DNA of 64,000 bases from Pedobacter riviphilus (GTDB lineage: Bacteria; Bacteroidota; Bacteroidia; Sphingobacteriales; Sphingobacteriaceae), in the NCBI RefSeq assembly GCF_014692875.1, contig NZ_CP061171.1, forward strand, positions 62,001 to 126,000. Direction: 5' to 3'. The notes beneath the pieces were generated by a model that saw nothing but the letters and a program-made list of their open reading frames with translations, made no database searches and had not been told where the DNA came from. This document shows, in pieces, positions 63,352 to 64,000 of the stretch (its first letter is position 1; each line of letters starts with the position of its first letter). Made by a program: the position numbers and the translations under genes.

Positions 63352-64000
63352 TGAGATACTTTGCTTTTATTTTTCTGCTTTTTTCGGCAATTTCTTCAAG
63401 TGCGCAGGGGGAAAAGGTTTTTGAGGTGGCATCAGATAGTGTTCGCTTTAAGAGCGCCGATGGTAAAATTGTATTTGGCGGCACCTTAAGCAAACCTGTT
63501 GGCAAGAAATCGTTCCCAACTGTGGTTATGGTATCGGGCACGGGCAAGCAGGACCGCAACGGTACGATGGCCGGACACCGGATTTTCGAGCAGATTGCCA
63601 CCTATCTTGCAGCACATGGAATTGCAATGTTACGCACTGACGACAGGGGCGTAGGTACAACAACGGGAGTTTATGAAACGGCAACCACCGGCGATTTTGC
63701 TACAGATGCACTCGCCGCAGTAGCCTACCTAAAATCGCGAAAAGATATTGAACCTGATAAAATCGGTTTGATGGGGCACAGCGAAGGCGGAGCAGCAATC
63801 TCCATTGCCGCCGCTGAAAGTAAAGACGTTAAATTTTTAGTGAGTATTGCCGGTTTGGCCATGAGCGGATTGGATGCCCAGCTTAAACAGAACGCAGATC
63901 TTATTGCTGCATCGTCATTGCCGGATTACGACAAGAAACGGTCAAATGAAATTAATGCCATTATGTTTAAAACAGCTTATCGCTATGCAAATTCCGATAG
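63351..64000 (+). CDS. Exported alpha/beta hydrolase, C-terminus beyond the window
   Basis: The frame is open from the ATG at 63351 to the window edge (about 216 codons). A signal peptide (YFAFIFLLFSAISSSAQG) is followed by a serine-hydrolase domain: TVVMVSGTGKQDRNG (oxyanion loop), IAMLRTDDRGVGTT, and the nucleophile elbow GLMGHSEGGAAIS with Ser after GH. This pattern matches the acyl-peptide-hydrolase/dienelactone-like S9-related family often seen beside SusCD genes. The catalytic acid and histidine lie outside the window. It is coupled to the TlpA-like gene by a one-base overlap. Confidence 0.85.
   Translation, partial: MRYFAFIFLLFSAISSSAQGEKVFEVASDSVRFKSADGKIVFGGTLSKPVGKKSFPTVVMVSGTGKQDRNGTMAGHRIFEQIATYLAAHGIAMLRTDDRGVGTTTGVYETATTGDFATDALAAVAYLKSRKDIEPDKIGLMGHSEGGAAISIAAAESKDVKFLVSIAGLAMSGLDAQLKQNADLIAASSLPDYDKKRSNEINAIMFKTAYRYANSD

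Noticed and set aside
1..64000. CRISPR array, tRNA, rRNA, prophage or insertion sequence
   Set aside because: No regularly spaced repeats, tRNA-like cloverleaf ends, ribosomal sequence, integrase or transposase was noticed in reading; a dedicated tRNA and repeat scan was not possible.

Overview
The window reads as chromosome of a Bacteroidota bacterium of the Sphingobacteriaceae, most like Pedobacter. This is an inference from gene families: two SusC/SusD loci each led by an ECF sigma factor and a FecR anti-sigma factor, paired LytS/LytTR two-component systems, a CusA-TolC fusion, and base composition moderate to AT-rich by eye. No rRNA, tRNA, CRISPR array, phage or insertion-sequence transposase was seen.

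Layout. (1) 1-8193, reverse strand: an exopolysaccharide/O-antigen cluster with acyltransferase, Wza-type export lipoprotein, Wzc-type tyrosine autokinase, a Wzx flippase broken by two single-base deletions, FkbM methyltransferase, second methyltransferase, glycosyltransferase and the start of a membrane protein. (2) 8646-10750: cupin, small membrane protein, alpha/beta hydrolase, and a palindromic repeat. (3) 10872-16866: heavy-metal efflux, with a Cys-rich small protein, a CusA-TolC fusion and a CusB adaptor. (4) 17162-18280: Tat-type Gfo/Idh/MocA oxidoreductase. (5) 18518-21163: chromate locus, with a ChrB-like domain fused to an AraC DNA-binding domain, ChrA, and an exported protein. (6) 23207-33249: first sigma/FecR/STN-SusC/SusD locus, followed by two TlpA-like thioredoxins and a stand-alone DsbD N-terminal-type protein. 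(7) 33512-38531: two LytS/LytTR pairs flanking an exported erythromycin-esterase-like protein. (8) 38694-45811: a C4-dicarboxylate locus with porin-like protein, DctA-like symporter, ATP-type PEP carboxykinase, second divergent symporter and malate:quinone oxidoreductase. Together these could take malate or fumarate through oxaloacetate to PEP. (9) 46212-54306: four short-chain dehydrogenase/epimerase genes interleaved with HxlR, Crp/Fnr and two AraC-type regulators. (10) 54545-64000: second sigma/FecR/SusC/SusD/TlpA locus, running into a truncated alpha/beta hydrolase.

Main observations. The two SusCD loci have the same order, and each carries a perfect 8-bp hairpin between susD and the thioredoxin gene. 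This repeated association of a transducing SusCD importer with extracytoplasmic thiol-redox proteins is the best candidate here for an under-described system. The matching palindromes TTTACCAT[A/T]TGGTAAA lie upstream of the Crp/Fnr gene and of the dehydrogenase gene downstream of it. All three frameshifts (two in the flippase, one in the second SusC) are apparent one-base losses in short G/C runs. That could mean homopolymer sequencing error or real inactivation, and must be settled before calling either gene dead. Dispersed palindromic repeats, including a roughly 167-bp element with 11-bp terminal inverted repeats, sit at operon ends.
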